Shown here one piece after another: positions 42,658 through 51,865 of a stretch of 64,000 nucleotides of DNA. Positions within the stretch are counted from its first letter, which is position 1. Each line of letters starts with the position of its first letter. A program made the position numbers and the translations under genes. The DNA comes from Halpernia sp048269545 (GTDB lineage Bacteria > Bacteroidota > Bacteroidia > Flavobacteriales > Weeksellaceae), in contig NZ_JBLXIJ010000001.1 in NCBI RefSeq assembly GCF_048269545.1, forward strand, positions 62,001-126,000, written 5' to 3'. The notes under the pieces were generated by a model, which saw nothing but the letters and a program-made list of their open reading frames with translations, was not told where the DNA came from and made no database searches.

Positions 42658-45513
42658 TTAAAAATCTACATTTACTCCTAATGAAATTACTTTTGTATTT
42701 GGATACACATTTAATGAGTATGTAGTAACTGGTTCAGCATCAAAACCTTTCCAGTGAGACCATGTGTATAAATTTTCACCTTGAACAAAAATTCTTAAAG
42801 CCTTAATAGGCATATTTTTTAAAATGGATTTTGGTAAGCTATATCCAACCTCTATATTCTTCAATTTTATAAAATCTGATTTAAATAGAAATCTGTCTGA
42901 AGATCCTTCTTTCCCTGCATTTGTAGCGGAAACGGATGGAATATTCGAATTTGAATTAGTTGGTGTCCACGCATTTAATAAATCCGCTGAAACATTTAAA
43001 TTAGCTGCGGCATAAGAAGGATCCATTAACCAAGAGTATAAGTTATCCCAGATATAACCACCTTGTTGCCATGAGAACAAAACATTTAAATAAAATCCTT
43101 TGTAATCAGCATTTGCTCCAAATCCACCTGTATATTTTGGTCTTGGCGATTTACCAGTTAAAACTCTATCTGATGCTACTGGGTTTTCAGTTACATTACC
43201 ATTAATATCTCGAAATAATTGATTTCCATTTGCTGCATTAACCCCCAAATAGTTATAAAGTTGAAACTGATTGATTGGTCCTCCAACTGCATCTACAACA
43301 TCATTAGTTAAATCTTGAGTGTCTAAATCTAAAATTGTGTTTTTATTATAAGCAGCATTAGCAAATAACGAAATTCTTAGATTTTCGTTTCTAACCATAT
43401 TATATTTTAAAGATGCTTCAACACCTTTATTTTCTAACCTTCCATTATTACCTGTTATATTATATTGCCCAGTAATACCAGATATTGCAATACCATTAAA
43501 AAGATCTGTGGTTAATTTTCTGTAATAATCAAAAGTTCCTTCTAGTTTACCATCATAATTAAAGTCTAAACCTATATTATATTGTCTAACCTTTTCCCAT
43601 TTCAGTGAATTATTTCCTACATTAGTTAAGGCGAATCCTGGTAAATTTTGATAACCTGAAGTACTATTATACTGATCTAAATAAATTAGTGGATTAAGCA
43701 CTAATGGATTTGTATTATTTCCTGGTTGTCCTAAATTTTGATTACCAGTTGTTCCTAAGGATGCGCGAAGTTTTAATAAATTAAATTTTGAGCCGCTCAT
43801 GAAATCTTCTTTATTAATATTCCATCTTCCAGCAAAAGACCAAAAGTTTTCCCACTTATTGGCTGGAGACAATCTGTAAGAACCATCTCTTCTTCCAACG
43901 GCGCTAAAACCATATTTATCTTTATAATCGTAATCAAGTGTGCCAAAAAACGCCAAAGTACCAGCAATTACTTTTCCTGCAGAAACCGATGGTCTATATA
44001 TATTTGGAGTTGCTGCATTAAATGGCACATATCCCGTACCTGCACCAAACGCCCAATTTAATGGATTTAAACCATTTTGAGTTTGAATATTACGTTCCCA
44101 ATTTACCTTTAAATAGTCTAAATATACTGCAGCGGAAAAAGTATGATTACCAATTACCTTGTCATATTTTACATTAGTTACAGAATTTATTGTAGCATCA
44201 TCTGTTTTATCAAAAGTTTCAAAACCACCATATTGTGCTCCTTGACTATTTGCAACAACCAGAGATAAGTAGCCATTTGCAGATCTAGCAAAAGTTCTTT
44301 GATATTGGTGAAAGTCGATTCCAGTTCTGTTACCTATTGTGAAATCATCAGTTATTTTGTAAGAACCATTGACATTAGCTGAAATGCTTGTTTCAGTAAA
44401 TAAGTTTTTCACCCCACCATTGATAATATCTTTTAAAATTAAAGGTCTGAAATCTGTTGTATTAGCACCAATTGCATTAAATAATTCTTGACCATTTGCA
44501 TAATTACCAGGTGCCAAATATCCAGGTGATAGAACTGTACCAAATAATGGATTCTGAATCACATTTGCGTTAATCCCGCCATTAGTTTCATCATCTAATT
44601 GATGTCTTTTAGAATATCCAATTCCTACCAAGGCAGAAATAAGGAATCTTCCATCTTTTGATTTCGCATTTAGATTATTTCTTAAAGTAAATCTCTTGAA
44701 GTCTGTTGCTTTTACGATTCCGTCACTTTCTAAATATCCTAGTGATGTAAAATTATTTACATTTTCTCCACCTGCACTAATACTTAAATTGTGTTGTTTA
44801 GATACTCCTGTTTGGAGAAATTCATTATTCCAATCTGTATTAATCAGATTGCTGTCAATTTGACTTTGTGACAAAGTAGAACCATAACCTGCACCATATA
44901 GTTTTTGAATGGTCAAAAGTTGTGTACCGTTTGCTAAATTATATTTTGTTTTTGGATATTCAGAAAAAGAAGTTAAAGCATTATAAGAAACTTTTAAAGC
45001 TGAATTATATCTTCCATTTTTAGTTGTAATAACAACTACTCCATTCGCTCCTCTATTTCCGTAAATCGCTGTTGCTTGAGCATCCTTCAAAATACTAAAG
45101 GTATCAATATCAAAAGTATTTATATTTCGAAATTGTGAAGAGGACGTAATTAATCCATCTACAACATACAGAGGATCTGTTGATCCATTTAAACTGCTTA
45201 ATCCTCGTATTACAACATCAAATTTACCTGATCCTGGAGAACCTGAAAAGGAATTAACCGAAATCCCAGGCGCTGTTCCTTGAATGGAATTAAGCACAGA
45301 TACATTCGGTCTATTCTCGAGCACTTCGGAACTAACAGTAACTGAAGATGTTGTAGACTTAGCTTTTGTTGAAGTTTTACTATATCCCAAAACCACAACC
45401 TCCTCAATTTTCTTTTCTGAGGTAATTGTGTCTTTTTTAGACTTTTGCGCCACAACCAATGATCCTGTAAAGAACACCGCTGCCATACTTACTACACGTA
45501 ATTTTAAATTCAT
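42658..45513 (-). CDS. SusC/RagA family TonB-linked outer membrane transporter
   Basis: A TonB-dependent barrel with a plug for active uptake with its SusD partner. A signal peptide ends near residue 22 (LVVAQ). A TonB-box-like EEVVVLGYSK follows, then the plug with VLNSIQGTAPGISV, PLYVVDGLI, ILKDAQATAIYGNRGANGVVVITTK, and the barrel ending TKVISLGVNVDF. At 951 aa it lacks the N-terminal carboxypeptidase-D-like domain of about 90 residues found in most SusC proteins. No glycoside hydrolase, protease or regulator is next to it, so the substrate is unknown. A full promoter precedes it. Confidence 0.94.
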   Translation of the reverse strand: MNLKLRVVSMAAVFFTGSLVVAQKSKKDTITSEKKIEEVVVLGYSKTSTKAKSTTSSVTVSSEVLENRPNVSVLNSIQGTAPGISVNSFSGSPGSGKFDVVIRGLSSLNGSTDPLYVVDGLITSSSQFRNINTFDIDTFSILKDAQATAIYGNRGANGVVVITTKNGRYNSALKVSYNALTSFSEYPKTKYNLANGTQLLTIQKLYGAGYGSTLSQSQIDSNLINTDWNNEFLQTGVSKQHNLSISAGGENVNNFTSLGYLESDGIVKATDFKRFTLRNNLNAKSKDGRFLISALVGIGYSKRHQLDDETNGGINANVIQNPLFGTVLSPGYLAPGNYANGQELFNAIGANTTDFRPLILKDIINGGVKNLFTETSISANVNGSYKITDDFTIGNRTGIDFHQYQRTFARSANGYLSLVVANSQGAQYGGFETFDKTDDATINSVTNVKYDKVIGNHTFSAAVYLDYLKVNWERNIQTQNGLNPLNWAFGAGTGYVPFNAATPNIYRPSVSAGKVIAGTLAFFGTLDYDYKDKYGFSAVGRRDGSYRLSPANKWENFWSFAGRWNINKEDFMSGSKFNLLKLRASLGTTGNQNLGQPGNNTNPLVLNPLIYLDQYNSTSGYQNLPGFALTNVGNNSLKWEKVRQYNIGLDFNYDGKLEGTFDYYRKLTTDLFNGIAISGITGQYNITGNNGRLENKGVEASLKYNMVRNENLRISLFANAAYNKNTILDLDTQDLTNDVVDAVGGPINQFQLYNYLGVNAANGNQLFRDINGNVTENPVASDRVLTGKSPRPKYTGGFGANADYKGFYLNVLFSWQQGGYIWDNLYSWLMDPSYAAANLNVSADLLNAWTPTNSNSNIPSVSATNAGKEGSSDRFLFKSDFIKLKNIEVGYSLPKSILKNMPIKALRIFVQGENLYTWSHWKGFDAEPVTTYSLNVYPNTKVISLGVNVDF

Positions 45514-45538
45514 ATTAAGATTATTTTAATATTAAAAA

Positions 45539-45570
45539 GCAAAGATGTTAAATAATTTTAACATACACAA
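45539..45570 (-). promoter_or_regulatory. promoter of the SusC-SusD operon
   Basis: Leftward TTG (45570-45568), a 20-base spacer, then CATCTTTGC (45547-45539). This is one mismatch (C for T) from the -7 consensus with ideal spacing. The ATG of susC lies 25 bases downstream. Confidence 0.6.
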
Positions 45571-45647
45571 ATTTTATATTATTTTTTTTAAATCTTAAAA
45601 ACCATAATGAAATAGATATTTAAATAGATATTTTATTATCAAAACAA

Positions 45648-45675
45648 AAAAAATCCCACACAGAGTGTAGGATTT
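45648..45675 (-). terminator. intrinsic terminator of the rimP-nusA-infB operon
   Basis: Leftward AAATCCTACAC pairs with GTGTGGGATTT (one U-G) around TCT and is followed by TTTTTG. It lies about 28 bases after the infB stop codon. The A-run on the other flank is equally long. Confidence 0.8.
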
Positions 45676-45703
45676 TTTTTTCTAAATATTATTTATTTAT
45701 AAT

Positions 45704-48523
45704 TTATTTTAAGGTTTTCTTAACAGAGATTTCTTCATAAACTTCAAGGATATCTCCAACTTCAATATCGTTGTATCCTTTAATATTAAGTCCACATTCA
45801 TAACCTTTGGTTACTTCTTTTACATCATCTTTAAAGCGTTTTAAACTTTCTAGTTTGCCATCGAACTTCACAATACCGTCTCTTAATAATCTCACACTTG
45901 AGCTTCTGTTAACTTTTCCAGTTAATACCATACAACCTGCAATAGTTCCAACTTTCGTGATTTTAAAGGTTTCTCTAATTTCAACATTACCAATTACTTG
46001 TTCTTTTATTTCAGGAGAAAGCATTCCTTCCATCGCTTCTTTAACCTCATCTATTGCATCATAAATTACAGAGTAAGTTCGGATTTCTATTTCTTCTCTA
46101 TCTGCTAATTCTTTTGTATTTGCACCAGCTCTTACATTAAAGCCAATTACAATTGCGTCTGAAGCAGCAGCTAAAAGAACATCACTTTCTGTAATTTGTC
46201 CTACAGCTTTATGCAAAATATTAACTTGAATTTCTTCCGTAGATAATCTTTCTAACATATCTGAAAGTGCTTCTACAGAACCATCCACATCACCTTTTAA
46301 GATAATGTTTAATTCTTTAAACTCGCCTAAAGCAATTCTACGACCGATTTCATCTAAAGTTAAGTGCTTTTTAGTTCTAATAGATTGCTCTCTTTGCAAC
46401 TGATCTCTTTTATTAGCAATTGTTTTCGCTTCTTTTTCGTCTTCAAAAACCCGGAATTTATCTCCCGCAGTTGGCGCGCCGTCTAAACCTAAAATTGTAA
46501 CAGGAATTGAAGGACCTGCAGATTTCATAGCATTCCCTCTTTCATCTAACATTGCTTTCACTTTACCATGATTGGTTCCAGCTAAAACATAATCTCCAAC
46601 ATTTAAAGTTCCAGCTTGTACAAGCATCGTTGCAATATAACCTCGACCTTTATCTAATGCCGCTTCAATAACAACACCTTGCGCTAACTTCTCTGGATTT
46701 GCTTTTAATTCTAGAATTTCTGCTTGTAGTAAAACTTTTTCTAAAAGTAAATCCATATTGGTTCCTACTTTTGCAGAAACTTCTTGAGACTGAACATTTC
46801 CACCCCATTCTTCTACTAAAACATTCATTGCTGAAAGTTGCTCTCTAACTTTATCTGGATTTGCTCCTGGTCTATCAATTTTATTTAAAGCAATAATCAT
46901 AGGAACTCCAGCTGCTTGTGCGTGTGCAATTGCTTCTTTAGTTTGTGGCATAACATCATCATCTGCGGCAATTACAATAATTGCAATATCAGTAACTTGC
47001 GCACCACGAGCTCTCATCGCTGTAAAAGCTTCGTGACCAGGTGTATCTAAAAATGTAATTCTTTGTCCCGTTTCTAATTGAACATTATAAGCTCCAATAT
47101 GCTGCGTAATTCCTCCAGATTCACCGGCTATTACATTTGTTTTACGAATATAATCTAATAAAGATGTTTTACCGTGATCAACGTGTCCCATTACAGTAAC
47201 GATTGGTGCTCGACTTTGTAAATCTTCCGGCGCATCTATTTCTATTTCCGTGATAGATTCTTCCAAATCTGCATCAGAAAATTCTATTTTAAATCCAAAT
47301 TCGTCTGCAACTAATAAAAGTGTATCTGCTTCTAAACGCTGATTCATTGTAACCATTACTCCTAAAGAGAAACACGCAGAAATAACTTCCATCGGACTTA
47401 CTTCCATTAAACTTGCCAGTTCTCCTACAGAAATAAATTCCGTTACTTTTAAAGTTCTGTCTTTTGCGTCTAATTCGTGTTGTAGATCATCTTGTTCTCT
47501 TCGATAAACTCTTTTTTCCTTTCTATATTTAGATCCTTTAGATTTACCTTTTTTATTAGTTAATTTTTCTAAAGTTTCTTTAATTTGATTTTTAACTTGC
47601 TCTTCCGTAAGTTCAACCGGCATTGATGGGCTAGAACCTCTTCTAGAATTTCCAGGTCTTTGACCGGTTCCTCTGTTATTATTTGCTGCACCAGCTGGTC
47701 TGTTTTGTTGCGGTGGGCGATTCCCTCCTGTTGTTCCTGGAATTGTAGTTCCTGGAGTAGCTGGTTTTTCAATTCTTTTTCTTTTTTTCTTTTGTCCGCC
47801 TGCAGTTTTTGGTTTATTAAATTGGGATAAATCAACTGTTTGTTTAAGAATTTTTACACCGTCTAATTTTTTATACACCGTCTCAATTACTTGAGATTCT
47901 GGTTCTTCTTCATTTGTTGGTTCTACTGCCACAGGTTTGGTTTCGGGAGTAAGAACTTTTACCGGTTCTGGATTAACTTTTTCTTCTGCTTGTGATTTAG
48001 AAGTTTTATGATGTTCCTTTTTGGTATTTCTAGGTCGAGTTCCTTCAATCTGTGATAAATCTATTTTATCTAAAACTTTAAACTCTTGCTTCTCTGAATT
48101 TTTTTCTGCAACGTCTTCTACTTTAGCAGGTTCTTCTTTTACAACTTCCTGTTTTTTCTCTTCCACTTTTTCCGGCTGAACTTTTTGCTCTTCACGCACA
48201 GGTTTAGTAGAATTCAAATCTATTTTGCCTAAAATCTTTGTTTCAGGTCTTAGATTGGTTTTGGCTCTTATGACCTCAGGTGTTCTTTGCACTTCAATCT
48301 CCAATTTCTCTTCTGGAACTTTCGCAATAACCACCTCATGAGAAGCCTTTTTCTGTTCACCGTCTTTACGGAATTCAGCTTCTAATGCAGAAAATGCCTT
48401 TTCTTCTAATACAGTATTTGGATTACTTTCCAGCTCTATTCCTTGGCTTTGTAGAAATTCTACTGCTCTTGGGATAGAAATGTTAAGTTCCTTTACTGCT
48501 TTATTTAATCTTATTTTTGGCAT
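45704..48523 (-). CDS. infB: translation initiation factor IF-2
   Basis: A GTPase that places initiator tRNA on the 30S subunit. The 939-residue protein has an N-terminal IF2 module, a long Lys/Glu/Pro-rich variable region (to about residue 330, with GQRPGNSRRG), then the G domain with GHVDHGKTSLLDYI, GITQHIGAY, DTPGHEAFTAMRARG and NKIDRPGANP, and domains II-IV. The C-terminal SVKKTLK is normal. The N-terminal region is among the longer ones, as is usual in Bacteroidetes. It is the third gene of the rimP-nusA-infB operon. Confidence 0.97.
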   Translation of the reverse strand: MPKIRLNKAVKELNISIPRAVEFLQSQGIELESNPNTVLEEKAFSALEAEFRKDGEQKKASHEVVIAKVPEEKLEIEVQRTPEVIRAKTNLRPETKILGKIDLNSTKPVREEQKVQPEKVEEKKQEVVKEEPAKVEDVAEKNSEKQEFKVLDKIDLSQIEGTRPRNTKKEHHKTSKSQAEEKVNPEPVKVLTPETKPVAVEPTNEEEPESQVIETVYKKLDGVKILKQTVDLSQFNKPKTAGGQKKKRKRIEKPATPGTTIPGTTGGNRPPQQNRPAGAANNNRGTGQRPGNSRRGSSPSMPVELTEEQVKNQIKETLEKLTNKKGKSKGSKYRKEKRVYRREQDDLQHELDAKDRTLKVTEFISVGELASLMEVSPMEVISACFSLGVMVTMNQRLEADTLLLVADEFGFKIEFSDADLEESITEIEIDAPEDLQSRAPIVTVMGHVDHGKTSLLDYIRKTNVIAGESGGITQHIGAYNVQLETGQRITFLDTPGHEAFTAMRARGAQVTDIAIIVIAADDDVMPQTKEAIAHAQAAGVPMIIALNKIDRPGANPDKVREQLSAMNVLVEEWGGNVQSQEVSAKVGTNMDLLLEKVLLQAEILELKANPEKLAQGVVIEAALDKGRGYIATMLVQAGTLNVGDYVLAGTNHGKVKAMLDERGNAMKSAGPSIPVTILGLDGAPTAGDKFRVFEDEKEAKTIANKRDQLQREQSIRTKKHLTLDEIGRRIALGEFKELNIILKGDVDGSVEALSDMLERLSTEEIQVNILHKAVGQITESDVLLAAASDAIVIGFNVRAGANTKELADREEIEIRTYSVIYDAIDEVKEAMEGMLSPEIKEQVIGNVEIRETFKITKVGTIAGCMVLTGKVNRSSSVRLLRDGIVKFDGKLESLKRFKDDVKEVTKGYECGLNIKGYNDIEVGDILEVYEEISVKKTLK

Positions 48524-48542
48524 ATAAATTTGTTTGCTTCAA

Positions 48543-48559
48543 TGTGCAACATTTGCACA
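48543..48559. repeat. short perfect palindrome in the nusA-infB gap
   Basis: TGTGCAA and TTGCACA flank CAT, giving a 7-bp stem with a 3-base loop within the 82-base space between nusA and infB, 20 bases from the infB start. No T-run follows, so it is not an intrinsic terminator. It could be an RNA hairpin affecting infB translation or an RNase processing site. Confidence 0.4.
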
Positions 48560-48605
48560 AAACTTGTTTTTTTATTTAAATTAATATTGATAATAAAATT
48601 GAAAT

Positions 48606-49841
48606 TTAAATATCCAATTCCGCTTTTAATATCTGTTTCACATCATCAATAGTTTCTTCTTCCAAATCTACTAATTTGGATAATACATCTGTATCTTTAT
48701 CTAAAATACTACGAGCGGTAAGAAGTCCTGCTTTTTTAAATTCATCAATCACCCAATCTTCTATCTCATCTCTGAATTCATTTAAATCTACATCATCATC
48801 TTCCCGTTTTTCTCTGTAAACATCGATTTCATAACCACTTAACCAAGTTGCTAATCTGATATTTTGTCCTTGTTTACCAATTACTCTAGAAATTTCTTCT
48901 ACAGGAGTATAAACTAAAGCGTATTTATTTTCTTCGTTGATTTCAATTTTATTAACTGTCACATTTCCCAAAGCTCTTTTTACCATTATTTCTGGATTTT
49001 TAGACCATTGGATAACGTCGATATTTTCATTTTTCAACTCACGAACTACACCGTGAATTCTTGAACCTTTTACTCCAACACAAGCTCCGACTGGATCTAT
49101 TCTGTCGTCATAAGCATCTACTGCAATTTTTGCTTTTTCACCAGGAATTCTTACCACTTTTTTCAAAATAATAGTTCCGTCTTGTATTTCTGGAATTTCT
49201 AATTCTAATAATTTTTCTAAAAACTTTGGTGCCGTTCTCGAAAGAATAATTTGTGGTTTTGAACCGTGAAAATCTACACTTTCTACAATTGCGCGAATGC
49301 TTTCTCCTTTTTTAAAATAATCTGAAGGAATTTGATTTTCTTTTGGTAAAATAAATTCATTGCCGTCGTCATCTAATAAAATGACATGTTTATTTCTAAT
49401 GTGGTGAACTTCACCTGTCACAATCTCGCCGATTTTATCATGAAATTCTTCATAAAGTGCAGCGTTATTGTATTCTTGTAATTTAGTTGTTAAGATTTGT
49501 TTTAAAGTTAAAACACTTCTTCTTCCCAATTGATTTACTAAAATTTCTTGGGTATATTCTTCACCAACTTCAAAACTATCATCAATTTTTTTAGCTTCAG
49601 AAATCTCGATTTCCAAATCATCATCTTCAGACATTTCGTCTTCCACAATCATTTTATTAAGAAAAATCTGAAAATCTCCTTTATCTGGATTTACAATCAC
49701 ATCAAAATGATCATCAGAATCATATCTTTTTCTAAGCAAAGTTTTTAAGGAATCTTCTATAATAGCCATTAAATCTATTTTACTGATTCCTTTTTCGTCT
49801 TTAAAATCTCCAAAGGATTCAATCAACGCTAAATTATCCAT
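48606..49841 (-). CDS. nusA: transcription termination/antitermination factor NusA
   Basis: Binds RNA polymerase and modulates pausing, termination and antitermination. The 411-residue protein has the N-terminal polymerase-binding domain, an S1 domain (about residues 130-200, GEIVTGEVHHIRNKHVILL), and KH1/KH2 (DPVGACVGVKGSRIHGVVREL, EISRVIGKQGQNIRLATWLSGYEIDVY). It lacks the acidic repeats found at the C-terminus in Escherichia coli NusA, as is usual in Bacteroidetes. It stands between rimP (20-base gap) and infB. Confidence 0.96.
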   Translation of the reverse strand: MDNLALIESFGDFKDEKGISKIDLMAIIEDSLKTLLRKRYDSDDHFDVIVNPDKGDFQIFLNKMIVEDEMSEDDDLEIEISEAKKIDDSFEVGEEYTQEILVNQLGRRSVLTLKQILTTKLQEYNNAALYEEFHDKIGEIVTGEVHHIRNKHVILLDDDGNEFILPKENQIPSDYFKKGESIRAIVESVDFHGSKPQIILSRTAPKFLEKLLELEIPEIQDGTIILKKVVRIPGEKAKIAVDAYDDRIDPVGACVGVKGSRIHGVVRELKNENIDVIQWSKNPEIMVKRALGNVTVNKIEINEENKYALVYTPVEEISRVIGKQGQNIRLATWLSGYEIDVYREKREDDDVDLNEFRDEIEDWVIDEFKKAGLLTARSILDKDTDVLSKLVDLEEETIDDVKQILKAELDI

Positions 49842-49861
49842 CTATTTTAATCTTTTTATTT

Positions 49862-50329
49862 TTAAAATTTTACTTTCACTAAGGCTTTTTTTATCTCCTC
49901 TAAAGAAATTTTTCTTTCTTCTACCACATCTTCTTTGCCTTTGCCAATTAATTTTGGTCTTCTGTATTTTAATATTAAAGTAATATCTGTTTCACTTACT
50001 TCTGCAAGTTCTCCTTCAATTTCTTCTCCATTATTTAACCAAGCTTCAATCTCTCTTCCAATATTTTTTCTAAATTGTCTCGGTGTAACTAACGGTTCAC
50101 TTAAACCAGCGGACATCACTTGAAGACTGAAATCTTCTTCCTCTCTATCAAGATTAAATTCTATTGCGCGGCTTGCATCTAAACAATCCTGCAACGTAAC
50201 TCCGTTATCTCCGTCTAAAATTACAGTAATGTCTTGCGCAGTAGAAATTTTTGTTTCTATTAAAAACAAATCTTCTCTTTCTGCTAAAAAATCATTAACT
50301 AAAACCGTTACTTTTTCTCTAAAACTCAT
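49862..50329 (-). CDS. rimP: ribosome maturation factor RimP
   Basis: Assists 30S subunit assembly. The 155-residue protein has the expected alpha/beta N-terminal domain (DITVILDGDNGVTLQDCLDASRAIEFNLD) and a C-terminal SH3-like domain (FRKNIGREIEAWLNNGEEIEGELAEV). VMSAGLSEPL corresponds to the PGLxxPL motif. It is the first gene of a three-gene operon, behind an approximately 75-base leader that carries a tiny open frame and a terminator-like hairpin. Confidence 0.92.
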   Translation of the reverse strand: MSFREKVTVLVNDFLAEREDLFLIETKISTAQDITVILDGDNGVTLQDCLDASRAIEFNLDREEEDFSLQVMSAGLSEPLVTPRQFRKNIGREIEAWLNNGEEIEGELAEVSETDITLILKYRRPKLIGKGKEDVVEERKISLEEIKKALVKVKF

Positions 50330-50349
50330 CTAAAAACAATACTGAAAGT

Positions 50350-50388
50350 TCATCTACGAAAAAAGGCTTTCTTCCGAAGCCTTCCCAT
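50350..50388 (-). CDS. possible 12-residue leader peptide upstream of rimP
   Basis: A tiny open frame starts about 15 bases after the predicted transcription start and ends 20 bases before the rimP ATG. It encodes MGRLRKKAFFRR, with six basic residues out of twelve. Its middle codons form the hairpin described for the same leader, so ribosome position could decide whether the hairpin forms. The frame is short enough to occur by chance. Conservation in related genomes would be needed to accept it. Confidence 0.35.
   Translation of the reverse strand: MGRLRKKAFFRR
50359..50383 (-). terminator. terminator-like hairpin in the rimP leader (possible attenuator)
   Basis: Leftward AAGGCTT and AAGCCTT form a 7-bp stem around CGGAAGA, followed by TTTTCG, so six Ts in a row counting the last stem bases. 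It stands between the promoter and rimP, about 20 bases from the predicted RNA start. It would therefore cut most transcripts to about 45 nt unless it is bypassed. Since NusA, encoded in this operon, controls termination, feedback is plausible but unproven. Confidence 0.45.
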
Positions 50389-50407
50389 TATATCCCGTAA
50401 ATCTTTT

Positions 50408-50416
50408 GCAAAGATA
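50408..50416 (-). promoter_or_regulatory. -7 box for the rimP-nusA-infB operon
   Basis: Leftward TATCTTTGC is a full match to TAnnTTTGC. It places the RNA start at about 50402, giving a 70-75 base leader before rimP. Confidence 0.6.
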
Positions 50417-50481
50417 AAATAAAATTTAATGTTATGCAAATACGCTCACTTAAGTTTAATATCTTTATCTGTTAAATTTTG

Positions 50482-50490
50482 TATTTTTGC
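50482..50490 (+). promoter_or_regulatory. -7 box for the polysaccharide locus (ugd)
   Basis: TATTTTTGC matches TAnnTTTGC exactly, 20 bases before the TTG start of the UDP-glucose dehydrogenase gene. It faces away from the rimP promoter, 66 bases off. No good -33 TTG is seen. Confidence 0.55.
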
Positions 50491-50510
50491 CAAATTAAAA
50501 ACATAATCTT

Positions 50511-51821
50511 TTGAATATAACAATTGTAGGAACTGGCTACGTTGGTTTAGTTACAGGGACCACTTTAGCAGAATTGGGTAACTCCGTTTTTTGCGTAGAT
50601 ATAGATGAAAATAAAGTAGAATCAATGAAACAAGGGCAAGTTCCTATTTATGAACCTAATCTTGAAGAAATGTTTCTGCGAAATATCCAAGCGCAACGTT
50701 TATTTTTCACTACAGATTTAAAAGAGTCTTTAGATAAAAGCGATGTAATTTATCTTGCGCTTCCTACCCCACCGGGAGAAGATGGTTCTGCAGATTTATC
50801 TTACGTTTTAAAAGTAGCAAATGACATTGGTGAAATGATGACTTCTTATAAAGTGATTGTAAATAAATCAACTGTTCCTGTTGGTACTGCCGACAAAGTG
50901 CGAGAAACTATTTCAGCTAAAACTACAGTAGAATTTGACGTTGTTTCTAATCCAGAATTTTTGCGTGAAGGCTTTGCAGTAGATGACTCTATGAATCCGT
51001 CCAGAGTTATAATTGGCTCAAGTTCTGAGAAAGCAAAATCTTATATGTCTAAAGTTTATCAACCATTTACAAATACTGGAATTCCAATAATTTTCATGGA
51101 TGAAAAATCTTCGGAACTTACAAAATATGCTTCAAATTCTTTTTTAGCAGTGAAAATTACTTTTATGAATGAAATTGCAAATTATTGTGAAAAAGTAGGT
51201 GCAGATGTAGATAAAGTAAGATTGGGGATGGGAAGTGATGATAGAATCGGGCATCGTTTTCTTTTTCCTGGAATTGGTTATGGAGGAAGCTGTTTCCCGA
51301 AAGATGTAAAAGCTTTAATAAAAAGTGGCAAACAAGAGGGTTTTAATTTTGAAATTTTAGAAGCTACTGAAAATGTAAATACATCGCAGAAAGTGATTTT
51401 AGTTTCAGAAATTGAAAAATATTTTGACGGAAAACTTAAAGGTAAAAAAATCGCACTTTGGGGTTTGGCTTTTAAAGCAAATACAGATGATATAAGAGAA
51501 GCATCTTCTTTGGATAATATCAAATTATTACTTGAAAAAGGTGCAGAAATTGTTGCTTACGATGCGATTGCAGAAAAAAATGTAAGAAACTTATTAAAAG
51601 ATAAAATTTCTTATGCCGCAGACATGTATTCTGCGTTGGAAAATGCAGATTGTCTTTTAATTGCAACTGAATGGCCGGAATTTAAAAACCCAAATTTCAA
51701 ATTAATGGCTGAAAAATTAAAAAATAAAGCGATTTTTGATGGCAGAAATATGTTTCCTTTAGAGTTACCCGAGCAAAATGGTTTCTTTTATAAAAGTATT
51801 GGAAGAAGAACAATCGGATAA
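50511..51821 (+). CDS. ugd: UDP-glucose 6-dehydrogenase
   Basis: Oxidises UDP-glucose (or UDP-N-acetylhexosamine in relatives) in two NAD-dependent steps to the uronate. The start is a TTG giving MNITIVGTGYVGLVTG, which begins directly at the Rossmann strand, and no in-frame ATG lies close upstream. Other marks are VNKSTVPVGTADKVRE, VSNPEFLREGFAVDD and the catalytic Cys in GYGGSCFPKDVKAL. A C-terminal UDP-binding domain contains GLAFKANTDDIREA. The 436-residue length is normal. It opens the surface polysaccharide locus. Confidence 0.93.
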   Translation: MNITIVGTGYVGLVTGTTLAELGNSVFCVDIDENKVESMKQGQVPIYEPNLEEMFLRNIQAQRLFFTTDLKESLDKSDVIYLALPTPPGEDGSADLSYVLKVANDIGEMMTSYKVIVNKSTVPVGTADKVRETISAKTTVEFDVVSNPEFLREGFAVDDSMNPSRVIIGSSSEKAKSYMSKVYQPFTNTGIPIIFMDEKSSELTKYASNSFLAVKITFMNEIANYCEKVGADVDKVRLGMGSDDRIGHRFLFPGIGYGGSCFPKDVKALIKSGKQEGFNFEILEATENVNTSQKVILVSEIEKYFDGKLKGKKIALWGLAFKANTDDIREASSLDNIKLLLEKGAEIVAYDAIAEKNVRNLLKDKISYAADMYSALENADCLLIATEWPEFKNPNFKLMAEKLKNKAIFDGRNMFPLELPEQNGFFYKSIGRRTIG

Positions 51822-51865
51822 AAACCAACAATCAAAAAAAACATATTTAAAGGTTAAAAACTAAT

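Noticed and set aside
45601..45640. Near-repeat AATAGATATTT words before the infB terminator as a possible operator
   Set aside because: They are short and AT-only in a very AT-rich spacer; chance is a sufficient explanation.
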